DNA from: an uncultured Chitinophagaceae bacterium
GTDB taxonomy: Bacteria; Bacteroidota; Bacteroidia; Chitinophagales; Chitinophagaceae
Assembly (NCBI GenBank): GCA_937958995.1
Contig: CALGAP010000008.1
Location: 434,001-498,000 of the forward strand
DNA length: 64,000 bases
Direction of reading: 5' to 3'
Under the pieces are notes generated by a model that ran no database searches, had not been told where the DNA came from, and saw nothing but the letters and a program-made list of their open reading frames with translations. The position numbers and the translations under genes were made by a program. This document shows, one piece after another, positions 7,234 to 16,938 of the stretch. Within the stretch, counting starts at the first letter, position 1. Every line of letters begins with the position of its first letter.

Positions 7234-10200
7234 TTAGAGATTTGAAATTGGTATACTAATATTTAGCGAGCAACCCTTGCCGGGTGCGGTCTTAATAGTT
7301 ACTCTTCCGTTGAACAGTTCGGCGCGGCTGATGATATTAGACAGGCCTACGCCTTTTTTCAGTTTCACTTTTTCCATATCAAAGCCTTCACCGTCGTCGT
7401 TGATCCACAGATCAATGATATTATCTGCCACGGTGAGCCCGATGTGCAGGTGGGTGGCCTTTGAATGGCGCAGCACATTATTCACCTGCTCCTGCACAAT
7501 CCTGAACAACATCAGCTTTCTTTTTTCGTCCAGCACATCATCTATCTCACCTGCATAATCAAACGAAACCTGCAGCTTTTTAGTTGCCCGCGTATTCTCC
7601 ACCAAATCTTCAATAGAGTCTATCAGTCCCAGGTCGCCCACGCTCGGCGGTACCAGCGAGCGGGATATGCTGCGTATTTCATTAATGGCGCTGGAAATAT
7701 TATCGGTACTGCGGTTGATCAGGTCCAGGCGCTCTTCTTCTTCGGTGCGGGCAAGTTCCAGGTAAAGTTTGGCCGTCGATAGTATCTGGTTTACGTTATC
7801 GTGCAATTCCTTACCAATTTCGGCGCGTTCTTTTTCCTGGGCATTCACCACGGCCTGGGCCACTAATTTTTGTTTATCGAGTTCCTGCTTCAGCAGTTTT
7901 CTCTCCATTTCTTTCTTCTCGGTAATATCCTGCATGCTTCCCACCATACGGTTGATTTTGCCGGTATGGTCGAATATCAGGAAGCCGCGGTCGTTGACCA
8001 ATGCATATTGTCCATTGGCCTTTCTGAAGCGGTATTCGGCTTCCCACACCTGCGAGTTGTTATTGCTAACAAACTCATTGAGGCCGCGCAGCACGCGATC
8101 GCGGTCGTCGTCGTGAATGCAGCTTTCCCAGAAGCCCATCGGGTTTTCGATATAACCAGGTCTATAACCGAATAATGTATAGAAACCTTCACCCCAATAC
8201 AAGGTGTTGTTCAACACATCCCAGTCCCAGATGGCGTCGTTGGTGGCCTTGGTCACCAGCAGGTATCGTTCGTTGCTGACACGGATCTTTATTTCAGCAA
8301 TTTTGTTTTCAATAATAATGCGCAACAAATTGCTGGCGCGCTCCATTATGGTGAGATCATCTTTGGACGGTGTGCGCGGTGTGCGATAGTAGGCCGCGAT
8401 GGTAGCCAGCACTTCATTTTTCGCGTTCATGACGGGAAACGACCAGCAGGCGCGCAATTTGAAAGGCATCACGCTCTCCCGGAAGTCGTCCCACAAAGGA
8501 TCGGTGAGTATATCTTCTGTAATTACTTTTTCTTTCCTGTACATAGCGGTGCCGCAGCTGCCCGATTTAGGACCAACACGGGTTCCGTTGATCACAGTAG
8601 AATACTCCGAAGGCAGGCTGGGAGCCGACAGGGTGTGAATGGTTTCCTTATCGTCGTTCAAAACAATCACCGAGCACAGCATGCCGGGATATGTTCTTTC
8701 CAAACCTTCCAGCAGGTAATCGATGGCAGTCTTCAGCGAAACATTGGGCTGCGCATTGATCTTGAGCACTTCTTTTTCCAGCTTCAGTAATTCTTCATTC
8801 TTCTTGCGCTCGGTAATGTCGCGGAAATAAATGAACACGCCCTGCTCAAAAGGATATACACTGGTTTCGAACCAGCGGTCGAAGTCGATAATAAAATGTT
8901 CGAAGCTTACCGTAGTACCGCTTTCGATGGCTTTGATGTATTGCGGGTATTCGTTGTTGCCGATAAATTCGGGGAACACTTTTTCGATGTTCGTGCCGAT
9001 AGCATTGTTGGCCCTGATGCCGGTAATTTGTTCCACGGCATGGTTCCAAAGCAGTATGTTGAAGTGTTTGTCAACAGCAATAAAGCCGTCGGTAATGCTG
9101 TCGAGAATATTGGTAATACGTTCTGAATATTCGCGCAGTTGTTGCTGGCTGCGCTGCAATTCAATTTCCGCTGCTTTTTTCTCTGTAATATCAACGAATG
9201 ATGCCACTACTGCGTCGGGATATTCTCCCTTGCTGTGATAGTAGATAGGCTCTGAGTTGCAGGAAATCCATACCAGCGCGCCGTCGAGGCGTTGCACGCC
9301 GACAATCACATTCTTAAATGAGCGGCCGGTTCTCAGCGTCTGGTACACCGGCAGTTCTTCGAGGGGAAAAGGAGAGCCGTCTTCGTGAATGTATAGAATA
9401 TCCTTCCGCAACGATTCCATTACCTCAGCCGTCATGCCCATAATTTCTTCGGCGCTGCGGTTGCAGGTAATAATATGGCCTTCCCTGTCGAACATGGTAA
9501 TGCCTTCGCCCAGGGCATGCACTACGGAGCGGTACCTTTCTTCGCTGATGCGCAGCGCTTCCTCACTTTCGAGAACGGCAAGCTGGGCCAGTCTTTTATC
9601 TGTAATTTCCTTATTGATCGAAATGGTATCGGTAATGTTGCCCTCCTTATCACGCAGTGCGGTTACGGTGGAAAGGATATGGATGTGCTTACCGTCGCCC
9701 GGACGAATAAAGGTGACCTCACCATTCCACGAGCCTTTTTCCCGCAATTCTTTCACGATATCCATGCCGTTTACCCCCATCAGGTCAAACTCAATAAACT
9801 CATTGATCCTGTGTCCCTTCACCTGGTCGGCGGTAAGGCCATAGAGCCGCTCTGCCGCCCTGTTCCAGCTACGAATAGTAAAGTCAGGACCCGAGGAAAT
9901 AACCGCGTCGTATAAATTATCGAGAACATTGGCCTGGTAGCGGCCGGCCGCTTCGGCAGCTTCCAGCGTTTTCACCTGCAGTTGCAGTGCTTCAGCTGCC
10001 AGTTTATCATTGGTGATATCGCGCACGATACCCAGCACCATGCCGGCGCCGAGATGGGTGGTGGACCATGAAATCCACCTGATCTCTCCATTGCTGCAAA
10101 CAACACGGGTTTCAAAACCCTGCACATTGTTTTGTTGCGCCTGCGCCAACAGTTCGGAAGCAGGAATAATATCGAGGGGATCTACCCGATCAGCAATTCG

Positions 10201-10449
10201 TTGTGTTATTAAATCAGCGGAAGAGTAACCCAGGAAATTTGACAATGCATCATTCACGCGGCGGAAATATCCCTTGCCGTCTACAATGCAAAGCATTTCA
10301 GAAGAAGTAGAGAAAAATTGTTCAAACCAATCCACACCATTTCCTGTTTGCGGTGTAGCATCGCCGTTAGTGCCCTGCACTTCCTGCAAATAAATGGAGG
10401 CCGAATCAGGGCTCACATCAGGAATGGATTTTTTCGACTGGTTGATCAT
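7234..10449 (-). CDS. multi-PAS/GAF sensor histidine kinase, HisKA_3 (NarX/DesK-like) type
   Basis: About 1,071 residues with no clear membrane segment, so probably cytosolic. In order: four PAS/PAC modules in roughly residues 45-555, a GAF domain at about 575-720 (GTRVGPKSGSCGTAMYRKE), a fifth PAS/PAC module at about 730-855, a HisKA_3 dimerisation segment with phosphoacceptor His about 883 in ELHDNVNQIL, and a HATPase domain with N-box VQEQVNNVLRHS, INDDGEGFD and KGVGLSNI. Such kinases phosphorylate NarL-type regulators, and the next gene is one, 15 bp away. The many PAS domains suggest redox, light or small-ligand sensing; no cofactor-binding residues could be assigned with confidence. An upstream in-frame TTG at 10473 would add eight residues; I chose the ATG at 10449. 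A palindrome and promoter-like element lie just upstream. Confidence 0.92.
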   Translation of the reverse strand: MINQSKKSIPDVSPDSASIYLQEVQGTNGDATPQTGNGVDWFEQFFSTSSEMLCIVDGKGYFRRVNDALSNFLGYSSADLITQRIADRVDPLDIIPASELLAQAQQNNVQGFETRVVCSNGEIRWISWSTTHLGAGMVLGIVRDITNDKLAAEALQLQVKTLEAAEAAGRYQANVLDNLYDAVISSGPDFTIRSWNRAAERLYGLTADQVKGHRINEFIEFDLMGVNGMDIVKELREKGSWNGEVTFIRPGDGKHIHILSTVTALRDKEGNITDTISINKEITDKRLAQLAVLESEEALRISEERYRSVVHALGEGITMFDREGHIITCNRSAEEIMGMTAEVMESLRKDILYIHEDGSPFPLEELPVYQTLRTGRSFKNVIVGVQRLDGALVWISCNSEPIYYHSKGEYPDAVVASFVDITEKKAAEIELQRSQQQLREYSERITNILDSITDGFIAVDKHFNILLWNHAVEQITGIRANNAIGTNIEKVFPEFIGNNEYPQYIKAIESGTTVSFEHFIIDFDRWFETSVYPFEQGVFIYFRDITERKKNEELLKLEKEVLKINAQPNVSLKTAIDYLLEGLERTYPGMLCSVIVLNDDKETIHTLSAPSLPSEYSTVINGTRVGPKSGSCGTAMYRKEKVITEDILTDPLWDDFRESVMPFKLRACWSFPVMNAKNEVLATIAAYYRTPRTPSKDDLTIMERASNLLRIIIENKIAEIKIRVSNERYLLVTKATNDAIWDWDVLNNTLYWGEGFYTLFGYRPGYIENPMGFWESCIHDDDRDRVLRGLNEFVSNNNSQVWEAEYRFRKANGQYALVNDRGFLIFDHTGKINRMVGSMQDITEKKEMERKLLKQELDKQKLVAQAVVNAQEKERAEIGKELHDNVNQILSTAKLYLELARTEEEERLDLINRSTDNISSAINEIRSISRSLVPPSVGDLGLIDSIEDLVENTRATKKLQVSFDYAGEIDDVLDEKRKLMLFRIVQEQVNNVLRHSKATHLHIGLTVADNIIDLWINDDGEGFDMEKVKLKKGVGLSNIISRAELFNGRVTIKTAPGKGCSLNISIPISNL

Positions 10450-10501
10450 ACAGCTTATTTGGAAGGAAGGCAATATGACTCCTTTCCCGGGGTTTTTGGG
10501 T

Positions 10502-10532
10502 AGTATTTACAGGTAAATACTTATACAAAGTA
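10502..10532 (-). promoter_or_regulatory. promoter-like element with overlapping palindromic operator candidate
   Basis: A perfect inverted repeat AGTATTTAC-AG-GTAAATACT occupies 10502-10521. Just upstream on the minus strand, TACTTTG at 10526-10532 is one base short of the TAnnTTTG -7 consensus. A transcription start would fall inside the palindrome, about 70 bp before the sensor kinase ATG, a suitable place for repression or autoregulation by the operon's own LuxR-type regulator. The last step is inference. Confidence 0.5.
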
Positions 10533-10581
10533 CCGCAAAAGCTGCTGTAATGGAAGATTTTGTAGCGGGTTTCTACAATTT

Positions 10582-11976
10582 TTAAGGGTTAACCCCTACT
10601 TTTTTTGAAGATGCGAACTGTCTCCAGTTATCCAGGCTTTTACATCCATTAAAATCTTCATCTATCATGAGATAATAAGTGGGGATGCGCGACTGGAACC
10701 AATCGGAGATCACGCGTTGTTTTTTCAGTTCCAAAGCACGGGCTGCCACGCGGTCGTAATCGTCTTTCAGATTTTCGCGGTGGGGCTCGGTCCTTGATTT
10801 GAGGTAAAGAATTCTTACTGCCTGGCGGTCTCTTTCATCTTTAAAAGCGTGAGGTTGTGAAAATTCGCCGGGGTTTAGGCTATTCCTGGCCAGGTATTCC
10901 ACAACGTCTTTGCTGAGCATATCAAGCGTAACGAAAGTGCCGCCAGAAGGGTTCTGCCGCATACCCCCGGTATATTTGGCCATTTCGTCTTCAGAGTATT
11001 TGTTCACCGCATCGCCAAAGTTCAATGAGCCCGCTACCAGTCTAGAACGCACGGAGTCGAGGCGCTGTATCGCTTCATTGATCTCTGTCTGGGTGATCTT
11101 GGGAATGCGAAGAATATGACGAACAATGGCATCGTCACCCGCGCGGCTTTCCATTTTGATAATATGATAGCCAAACTTGGATTTAAAAACGGGGCTTATC
11201 TGTCCTTCTCTCAAGCGAAAAGCCTGGTTGATAAATGCAGGATCCCAGTTCTTTTCGGTACGGTTAATGGCGTATTGTCCTTTGTTTTCCCGCACGGCCG
11301 GGTCATCGGAATATAATTGCGCGAGCGTTTCAAATTTCTGCTGGCCTGACTCTACCTGCTTTTTGAAATCGTTTAATTCATCGATGGCCATCACTTCCAG
11401 GTCGCGGCTCGCTTTGGGATAAACCACTATTTCACCGATTTCTAACTCTGATTCATAGTATGGAAGACTGTCTTTCGGGATTTTGTTGAAATACTCGGTC
11501 ACTTCCTGGGGGGTCACTTTCACGTTTTCAACGATTTTATCGCGCATGCGTTCGGCCAGCTTTCTTTCTTTGAACGACTGGCGGAAATCTTCTTTGATCT
11601 GGTAGACGGTTCTGCCCGCAATTTCTTCCAGCGCCTCTTTGCTGCCATACATCTGTATGAAACCGCGGATCTGGTTGTCGAGCAGCGCTTCAATTTCATC
11701 GTCGCCCACTACAATAGAGTCTTTCTCTGCCTGCAGCACCAGTGCTTTCAGCGCAAGAATCTGTTCCATGATATAGCAATCGGCATTTTCAGGAACGGGT
11801 TCACCGCGGCGTTTTCTGTCTTCGATATCGTTATATACGTCCGATTTCAGAATGATTTTATCGCCCACGATTCCCACTATCTTATCAGCCACCACTTTTG
11901 CCGGGCGGCCAGTGCCTTGTGCCGATGCGGCCACGCCAAGGAATAAAATCATTGCAGCTATAAGCAGGTGCTTCAT
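10582..11976 (-). CDS. surA: SurA-like periplasmic peptidyl-prolyl isomerase / outer-membrane protein chaperone
   Basis: About 464 residues beginning MKHLLIAAMILFLGVAASAQ, a clear Sec signal peptide; the longer frame to 12063 would put 29 unlikely residues in front of it, so I chose 11976. After a SurA N-terminal helical domain (about 30-160, VADKIVGIVGDKIILKSDV), two tandem parvulin-type (PpiC) domains follow: about 170-275 with FETLAQLYSDDPA and FGYHIIKME, and about 280-385 with KYSEDEMAKYTGGM. This is the SurA architecture. SurA escorts beta-barrel proteins through the periplasm, which fits a genome rich in SusC-type barrels. It follows infB on the same strand after a 177-bp gap containing tandem repeats, and a separate promoter is likely. 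Confidence 0.9.
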   Translation of the reverse strand: MKHLLIAAMILFLGVAASAQGTGRPAKVVADKIVGIVGDKIILKSDVYNDIEDRKRRGEPVPENADCYIMEQILALKALVLQAEKDSIVVGDDEIEALLDNQIRGFIQMYGSKEALEEIAGRTVYQIKEDFRQSFKERKLAERMRDKIVENVKVTPQEVTEYFNKIPKDSLPYYESELEIGEIVVYPKASRDLEVMAIDELNDFKKQVESGQQKFETLAQLYSDDPAVRENKGQYAINRTEKNWDPAFINQAFRLREGQISPVFKSKFGYHIIKMESRAGDDAIVRHILRIPKITQTEINEAIQRLDSVRSRLVAGSLNFGDAVNKYSEDEMAKYTGGMRQNPSGGTFVTLDMLSKDVVEYLARNSLNPGEFSQPHAFKDERDRQAVRILYLKSRTEPHRENLKDDYDRVAARALELKKQRVISDWFQSRIPTYYLMIDEDFNGCKSLDNWRQFASSKKVGVNP

Positions 11977-12096
11977 AAAAGAAAGTTTATAGACCGATGA
12001 CGACCAAAATTTAGTAAATGAAACGCTCAAAAATAGCCGTTCCGCCTTCTTCAGGCGGAACAACCTTCTATTTTAACAAAAGTTTGCTCTCTAACC

Positions 12097-12135
12097 CTTC
12101 CTCCTTCTGCTTCCTCCTTCTGCTTCCTCCTTCTT
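12097..12135. repeat. 13-bp tandem repeat, three copies
   Basis: CTTCCTCCTTCTG is repeated three times head to tail (the third copy ends in T), followed by two TTCAATC-like units. It lies between the infB stop codon and the surA gene. On the coding strand it is a purine-rich stretch. Confidence 0.85.
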
Positions 12136-12153
12136 TCTTCAATCTTCAATCTT

Positions 12154-15036
12154 CTACAGGGTTCTCTTCACTTCCTCAATCTCAAATGCTTCGATAATGT
12201 CGCCCACCTTGATATCATTGTAGTTCTTGATCGTCAAACCACACTCCATACCTGAGGGCACTTCTTTCACATCATCTTTAAAGCGCTTGAGCGAACCCAG
12301 TTCAGCGGCCTGTCCTTCACCCCTCGGGTATTCTACGATACCGTCGCGGATAACGCGCACTTTGGAGTTGCGCTGAATTTTTCCATCCAGCACATAGCAA
12401 CCTGCAACGGTAGCTTTGTCGAATTTGAATACGTTGCGCACTTCCACGTTGGCCACCACTTTTTCCTGGATCTTCGGCTCCAGCATACCTTCCATCGCGC
12501 TCTTGATTTCTTCGATGGCGTTGTAAATGATGGAGTAGAGTTTTATTTCCACGCCTTCAGATTCGGCCAGCTTGCTGGCTTGTGCAGAAGGACGAACGTT
12601 GAAACCTACGATAATGGCGTCGGATGCTGTGGCCAGCAACACGTCGCTCTCGGTAATGGCACCTACTGCCTTGTGTACCACCGACACCACGATCTCTTCG
12701 GTAGAGAGTTTCTGCAGCGAGTCGCTCAGGGCTTCCACAGAACCGTCCACGTCGCCTTTCAATATCAGGTTCAGCTGTTTGAAGTTGCCCAATGCCAGGC
12801 GGCGTCCGATTTCGTCGAGCGTGATATGTTTCTTGGTGCGAATACCTTGTTCACGTAATATCTGCGCGCGGCGGTTGGCCACTTCCTTGGCTTCGCTTTC
12901 ATCATGATATACGCGGAATTTTTCACCCGCCTGCGGAGCACCGTTCAGGCCGAGAATCAACACCGGTGTTGACGGCGGCGCTGTAGTCTCGCGCTTGTTA
13001 CGCTCGTTAAACATCGCTTTCACGCGGCCATAGTATTGTCCCGATACCACCAGGTCGCCCTGCTTGAGCGTTCCGTTTTGTACCAGTACTGTGGCCACAT
13101 AACCGCGGCCTTTGTCGAGCGAAGCTTCGATAATGGTACCTGATGCTTCGCGGTTGGGATTGGCTTTCAGGTCGAGCAGTTCTGCTTCGAGCAATATTTT
13201 TTCCAGCAGCTGGTCAACATTGAGACCTTTCTTGGCACTCAGTTCCTGGCTCTGGTACTTACCACCCCATTCTTCTACCAGCAGGTTCATGCTGGCGAGC
13301 TGCTCGTAAATCTTCTGCGGGTTGGCGCCATCTTTATCGATCTTGTTAATGGCAAAGATCATGGGCACACCGGCGGCCTGCGCGTGACTGATGGCCTCTC
13401 TCGTTTGAGGCATCACGGCATCGTCGGCGGCAATTACGATTACGGCTATATCGGTCACCTTAGCACCGCGGGCACGCATGGCGGTAAATGCTTCGTGACC
13501 GGGTGTATCCAGGAAGGTGATCTTCTTACCGGAAGGCAATGTTACCTCATAGGCACCAATGTGCTGGGTGATGCCACCTGCTTCACCGGCCACCACGTTG
13601 GCGTTGCGGATATAGTCGAGCAATGAGGTCTTACCATGGTCAACGTGACCCATGATGGTCACGATGGGCGCACGCGGCGAGAGATTGGCTTCATCATCCA
13701 CTTCTTCTTCCTCTTCCATCTCCATTTGTTTTTCCATGTCGATGAATTCCACATCGTAGCCAAATTCGCTGGCCACCAGCTCAATCACTTCTGCGTCGAG
13801 GCGTTGGTTGATAGATACCATCAGGCCCAGGCTCATACACTTGCTGATTACGTCGGCAAAGCTTACGTCCATCAGGTTGGCGAGTTCACTTACGCTGATG
13901 AACTCGGTCACCTGCAGCTTGTTATCCTGTCCTGCCTCACCTCCTGCCTGTTCGGCCATTTCCTGTCGTTTTTCACGACGGTATTTTGCTTTGGTCTTTG
14001 TTCTGCCACCGCCGCCGCCAGACAGTTTTGCCTGGGTTTCGCGGATTTTATTCTGAATTTCTTTTTCGTCAATTTCTTTTGCCTCACGTTGAATGGTGCG
14101 TCCACCAGCACGTTGCGGACCGCCCTGGCGACGGAATTGTCCGCCTTGCTGTCCCTGGCCGGCACCACGCTGACCCTGCTGGCCGCCTTCGCGTTTTTTG
14201 AACAGCTGGGCGCCACCTTGTTGCGGCTGCTGTTGCTGGCTGCCTTTCTTCTCGATGGGAATGCGTTTGCGTTTGCGGCGCTCGTCGGCGGGCGCAGCTT
14301 TGGCTTTAGCCCTGGCTTCCTCATCGGTAGGCAGTTCAATTTTTCCTAATATAGTTGGACCTGTAAGTTTTTCAGCCCTGATATTCGACACCACGGGTTT
14401 TTCTTCTTCCTCTTTCTGTGTTTCGGCGGGCTTTTCTTCTACAGGTTCTTCTTTCTGGGCAACAACTTCTTCTTTCTCTTTTTCCTTTTCTTTCTCCTTC
14501 TTCGCTTTTACTGGTGTTTCTTCGGCAGGAGCTTCCTCTGCTTTTTCTTCGGTTTTCTTCTTCGCGCCTTTTTTGGGACGTGTAGAAGAATCGATGGCGT
14601 CGAGGTCAATCTTGTCGAGCACTTTGGGAGGCTCAATTTCCGGGGCTTCCAGTTTCACCACTTCGGGCCTGGGCTCCGGTTTAGGCTCTTCCACCGGTGA
14701 CTTTTCCACCTTGGGTTTGGGTTCCGGCTTCTCCTCTGCGGCGGGCTCGGCTTTCTTGCTCTCCTTTTTGAAAACTACCAGGGCGTCTTCTTCTTTTTTC
14801 TTCTTGGCCTCAAGGCTTCCTTTAGGCAGATCAATCTGGTCGCTTTTTAGTTTAGCCACCTTATCGCTCTGAAATTCCTGTTGCAAAGCACGATACATCT
14901 CCTCCGTCAGTTTTGACGTGGGTTTGAGATCGTCTTTGTTAAATCCCTTACTCACCAGGAATTCTATCAGCGTTTCCCTGCCGATATTAAATTCCTTGGC
15001 CGCGGCCATTAATCTAAGTGTTGTTGTTTCTGCCAT
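12154..15036 (-). CDS. infB: translation initiation factor IF-2
   Basis: 960 residues. The N-terminal IF2_N-like domain (1-55) is followed by a long, low-complexity charged linker (about 75-360) rich in Lys, Glu and Pro, with Gln/Gly-rich stretches around 265-310. A second IF2_N-like segment lies at about 375-425 (VSELANLMDVSFADVIS). The GTPase domain starts near 455 with G1 GHVDHGKT (463-470), then DTPGHEAF and NKID, followed by domain II and the fMet-tRNA-binding C-terminal domains. IF-2 positions initiator tRNA on the 30S subunit and drives subunit joining. It is the third gene of rimP-nusA-infB, a classic bacterial arrangement. Opposite-strand ORFs up to 237 codons here arise from the biased linker and are not genes. 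Confidence 0.98.
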   Translation of the reverse strand: MAETTTLRLMAAAKEFNIGRETLIEFLVSKGFNKDDLKPTSKLTEEMYRALQQEFQSDKVAKLKSDQIDLPKGSLEAKKKKEEDALVVFKKESKKAEPAAEEKPEPKPKVEKSPVEEPKPEPRPEVVKLEAPEIEPPKVLDKIDLDAIDSSTRPKKGAKKKTEEKAEEAPAEETPVKAKKEKEKEKEKEEVVAQKEEPVEEKPAETQKEEEEKPVVSNIRAEKLTGPTILGKIELPTDEEARAKAKAAPADERRKRKRIPIEKKGSQQQQPQQGGAQLFKKREGGQQGQRGAGQGQQGGQFRRQGGPQRAGGRTIQREAKEIDEKEIQNKIRETQAKLSGGGGGRTKTKAKYRREKRQEMAEQAGGEAGQDNKLQVTEFISVSELANLMDVSFADVISKCMSLGLMVSINQRLDAEVIELVASEFGYDVEFIDMEKQMEMEEEEEVDDEANLSPRAPIVTIMGHVDHGKTSLLDYIRNANVVAGEAGGITQHIGAYEVTLPSGKKITFLDTPGHEAFTAMRARGAKVTDIAVIVIAADDAVMPQTREAISHAQAAGVPMIFAINKIDKDGANPQKIYEQLASMNLLVEEWGGKYQSQELSAKKGLNVDQLLEKILLEAELLDLKANPNREASGTIIEASLDKGRGYVATVLVQNGTLKQGDLVVSGQYYGRVKAMFNERNKRETTAPPSTPVLILGLNGAPQAGEKFRVYHDESEAKEVANRRAQILREQGIRTKKHITLDEIGRRLALGNFKQLNLILKGDVDGSVEALSDSLQKLSTEEIVVSVVHKAVGAITESDVLLATASDAIIVGFNVRPSAQASKLAESEGVEIKLYSIIYNAIEEIKSAMEGMLEPKIQEKVVANVEVRNVFKFDKATVAGCYVLDGKIQRNSKVRVIRDGIVEYPRGEGQAAELGSLKRFKDDVKEVPSGMECGLTIKNYNDIKVGDIIEAFEIEEVKRTL

Positions 15037-15091
15037 TCGTTATGTAAGACAATTTTTTGTTTGGTTTGCTGCTCTGGCGGCGCGGGGCGCC

Positions 15092-15160
15092 GTTTCGGGT
15101 TTCGTGTTCCATGTTGCTGCTGCCATTCATAATCGCTGGCAGATTTAAAGAACCCGAAAC
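15092..15160. repeat. inverted repeat, dispersed family B (GTTTCGGGTT/AACCCGAAAC)
   Basis: GTTTCGGGTT at 15092-15101 and its exact complement AACCCGAAAC at 15151-15160 enclose a 49-nt loop in the 142-bp gap between nusA and infB. The same 10-mer recurs at 17044, 17058, 17165 and 60987. Confidence 0.7.
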
Positions 15161-15178
15161 TCCAAACGCGAAACCACC

Positions 15179-16426
15179 TTAGCCTTTCTCGAACTCCTCA
15201 TTCAGTATCCTTCTCACCTCCTGGATAGTTTCCTTCTCCAGGTCGGTTCTTCTTTCCAGTTCTTCCTGGGTGAGGTCGAGAACGCTGCGGGCGGTATCGC
15301 AACCGATGCGTTTGAATTCGTCGATGATCCAGGGTTCGATTTCATCGCTGAATTCTTCCAGGTCGATATCGAACTCCTGCACTTCGCCTTCGGTATCGCG
15401 GTAAACATCGATACTATAACCCGTCAATTCCTGGGCCAGTTTGATATTCACGCCTTTTTTACCGATTGCGAGAGAAACCTGGTCAGGTTTCAAATATACA
15501 TTAGCTTGTTTCTTTTCATTATCCAGTTCCATGCTGGTGATCTTCGCGGGTGTTAGTGAGCGTTGGATCAGCAACTGAATATTGTTGGTCCAGTTGATCA
15601 CGTCTATGTTCTCATTCTTCAGCTCACGCACGATGCCATGAATACGGCTACCCTTCATACCTACGCAGGCGCCCACGGGATCGATACGGTCATCATAGGA
15701 CTCAACAGCCACTTTGGCTCTTTCTCCTGGTTCACGCACGATCTTTTTGATGACGATAAGTCCGTCGAAGATCTCAGGTACTTCAATTTCGAGCAATTTA
15801 GCCAGGAATGCAGGCGAAGTACGCGAAAGGATGATTACCGGCGAATTATTTTTTAATTCCACCTTTTTCACCACGGCGCGGATGGTCTCGCCTTTCTTGA
15901 AATAATCCTGCGGAATTTGCTCCGACTTGGGAAGAATAAGTTCGTTTCCTTCTTCATCCAGCAATAAGATTTCTTTCTTCCATACCTGGTACACTTCGGC
16001 ATTTACGATTTCACCGATACGGTCGCCGTATTTTTTCACCAGCACGTTCTTCTTCAGGTCGCTGATGCGGCTGGCCAGCGTTTGTTTGGCGGCCAGTATA
16101 GCGCGGCGGCCGAAATCATATATATTAACTTCTTCGTATAACTCTTCACCCACTTCAAAGTCGGGCGCTACTTTAATAGCGTCACTGTAAGCAATCTGCG
16201 ACAAGGGGTCAGTAACCGTACCATCTTCCACGATCATGCGACGGCGCATGATTTCGAGGTCTCCCTTCTCCGCATTCACAATCACGTCAAAATTCTCATC
16301 GCTACCGAATTTTCTGCGTAGCAATGTTTTGAATACATCCTCTACTACTTTCATCATTGTGGGTCGATCGATGTTTTCTGCCTCCTTAAACTCCTGGAAG
16401 GCCTCGATCAGGTTAATACTTGCCAT
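15179..16426 (-). CDS. nusA: transcription termination/antitermination factor NusA
   Basis: 415 residues with the NusA order: N-terminal RNA-polymerase-binding domain (about 1-130), S1 RNA-binding domain (about 135-200, GEIVNAEVYQVWKKEI), then KH1 and KH2 (about 225-345, with DPVGACVGMKGSRI and AIGKKGVNIKLAQ). A short acidic C-terminal extension follows (ELERRTDLEKETIQEV). The tandem C-terminal repeats seen in enterobacteria are absent, as is usual outside Proteobacteria. NusA modulates RNA polymerase pausing, termination and antitermination. It starts 23 bp after the rimP stop codon, so the two genes are co-transcribed from the promoter at 16984-17016. Confidence 0.97.
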   Translation of the reverse strand: MASINLIEAFQEFKEAENIDRPTMMKVVEDVFKTLLRRKFGSDENFDVIVNAEKGDLEIMRRRMIVEDGTVTDPLSQIAYSDAIKVAPDFEVGEELYEEVNIYDFGRRAILAAKQTLASRISDLKKNVLVKKYGDRIGEIVNAEVYQVWKKEILLLDEEGNELILPKSEQIPQDYFKKGETIRAVVKKVELKNNSPVIILSRTSPAFLAKLLEIEVPEIFDGLIVIKKIVREPGERAKVAVESYDDRIDPVGACVGMKGSRIHGIVRELKNENIDVINWTNNIQLLIQRSLTPAKITSMELDNEKKQANVYLKPDQVSLAIGKKGVNIKLAQELTGYSIDVYRDTEGEVQEFDIDLEEFSDEIEPWIIDEFKRIGCDTARSVLDLTQEELERRTDLEKETIQEVRRILNEEFEKG

Positions 16427-16449
16427 ATGCTACAGTTTTAATAGTCAGT

Positions 16450-16914
16450 TTAGAATGCTGCCTGAATTTTTGTTGATTTTATGTTTTCGAATGGGAAATG
16501 ATGTTTGATCACTTCCATTTTCTTGTTTTTGCCTTTTGTTTCTTCCACCAGTATGCTGTCGTCCTGCACTTCCACCATTTTTCCAGTCACCTTAATGCCA
16601 TCTTTCAATATCACCTCTACCGGTCTGCCCACATTTTTCTTATACTGGCGAAATAGTTTCAATGGTTCATCCAGTCCCGGCGATGATACTTCCAGTGAGA
16701 AGTCGCCGTTGGGGAATAAACCAGCTTCTTCAATTTTTTTATAAAGAGCCCTGTTGATAGCGATGCATTTTTCAATGGTAATGCCCTGGTCGCCATCCAG
16801 GTACACTTTGACATTATTGGTAGGCTTAATCCTCATATCCACCAGGAAATAGGCCGGATCATCTTCCAGCAAAGCCTTCACCATTTGTTCCACTGCCTGT
16901 AAGGGTGTATCCAT
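16450..16914 (-). CDS. rimP: ribosome maturation factor RimP
   Basis: About 154 residues starting MDTPLQAVEQMVKALL (an ATG four codons earlier, at 16926, is equally possible). The N-terminal half matches RimP-N, with VKVYLDGDQGITIEKC and LEVSSPGLDEPL, the latter being the family hallmark. The C-terminal half is an Sm-like barrel (VILKDGIKVTGKMVEVQ). RimP assists 30S subunit assembly. The frame is open back to 17130, but a promoter at 16984-17016 and a leader hairpin at 16939-16962 show that this upstream part is untranslated leader and upstream DNA. First gene of rimP-nusA-infB. Confidence 0.93.
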   Translation of the reverse strand: MDTPLQAVEQMVKALLEDDPAYFLVDMRIKPTNNVKVYLDGDQGITIEKCIAINRALYKKIEEAGLFPNGDFSLEVSSPGLDEPLKLFRQYKKNVGRPVEVILKDGIKVTGKMVEVQDDSILVEETKGKNKKMEVIKHHFPFENIKSTKIQAAF

Positions 16915-16938
16915 AAAACTCGTCATAGGGGAAATAAA

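Noticed and set aside
13636..14349. 237-codon plus-strand ORF opposite infB
   Set aside because: It lies antisense to the biased Lys/Glu/Gln-rich linker of IF-2 and encodes Phe-rich text with no domain; it is a shadow of codon bias.
14198..14872. 224-codon plus-strand ORF opposite infB
   Set aside because: It encodes Ser/Phe runs (SFSFSFSFSFF) that are the complement of Glu/Lys codons in IF-2.
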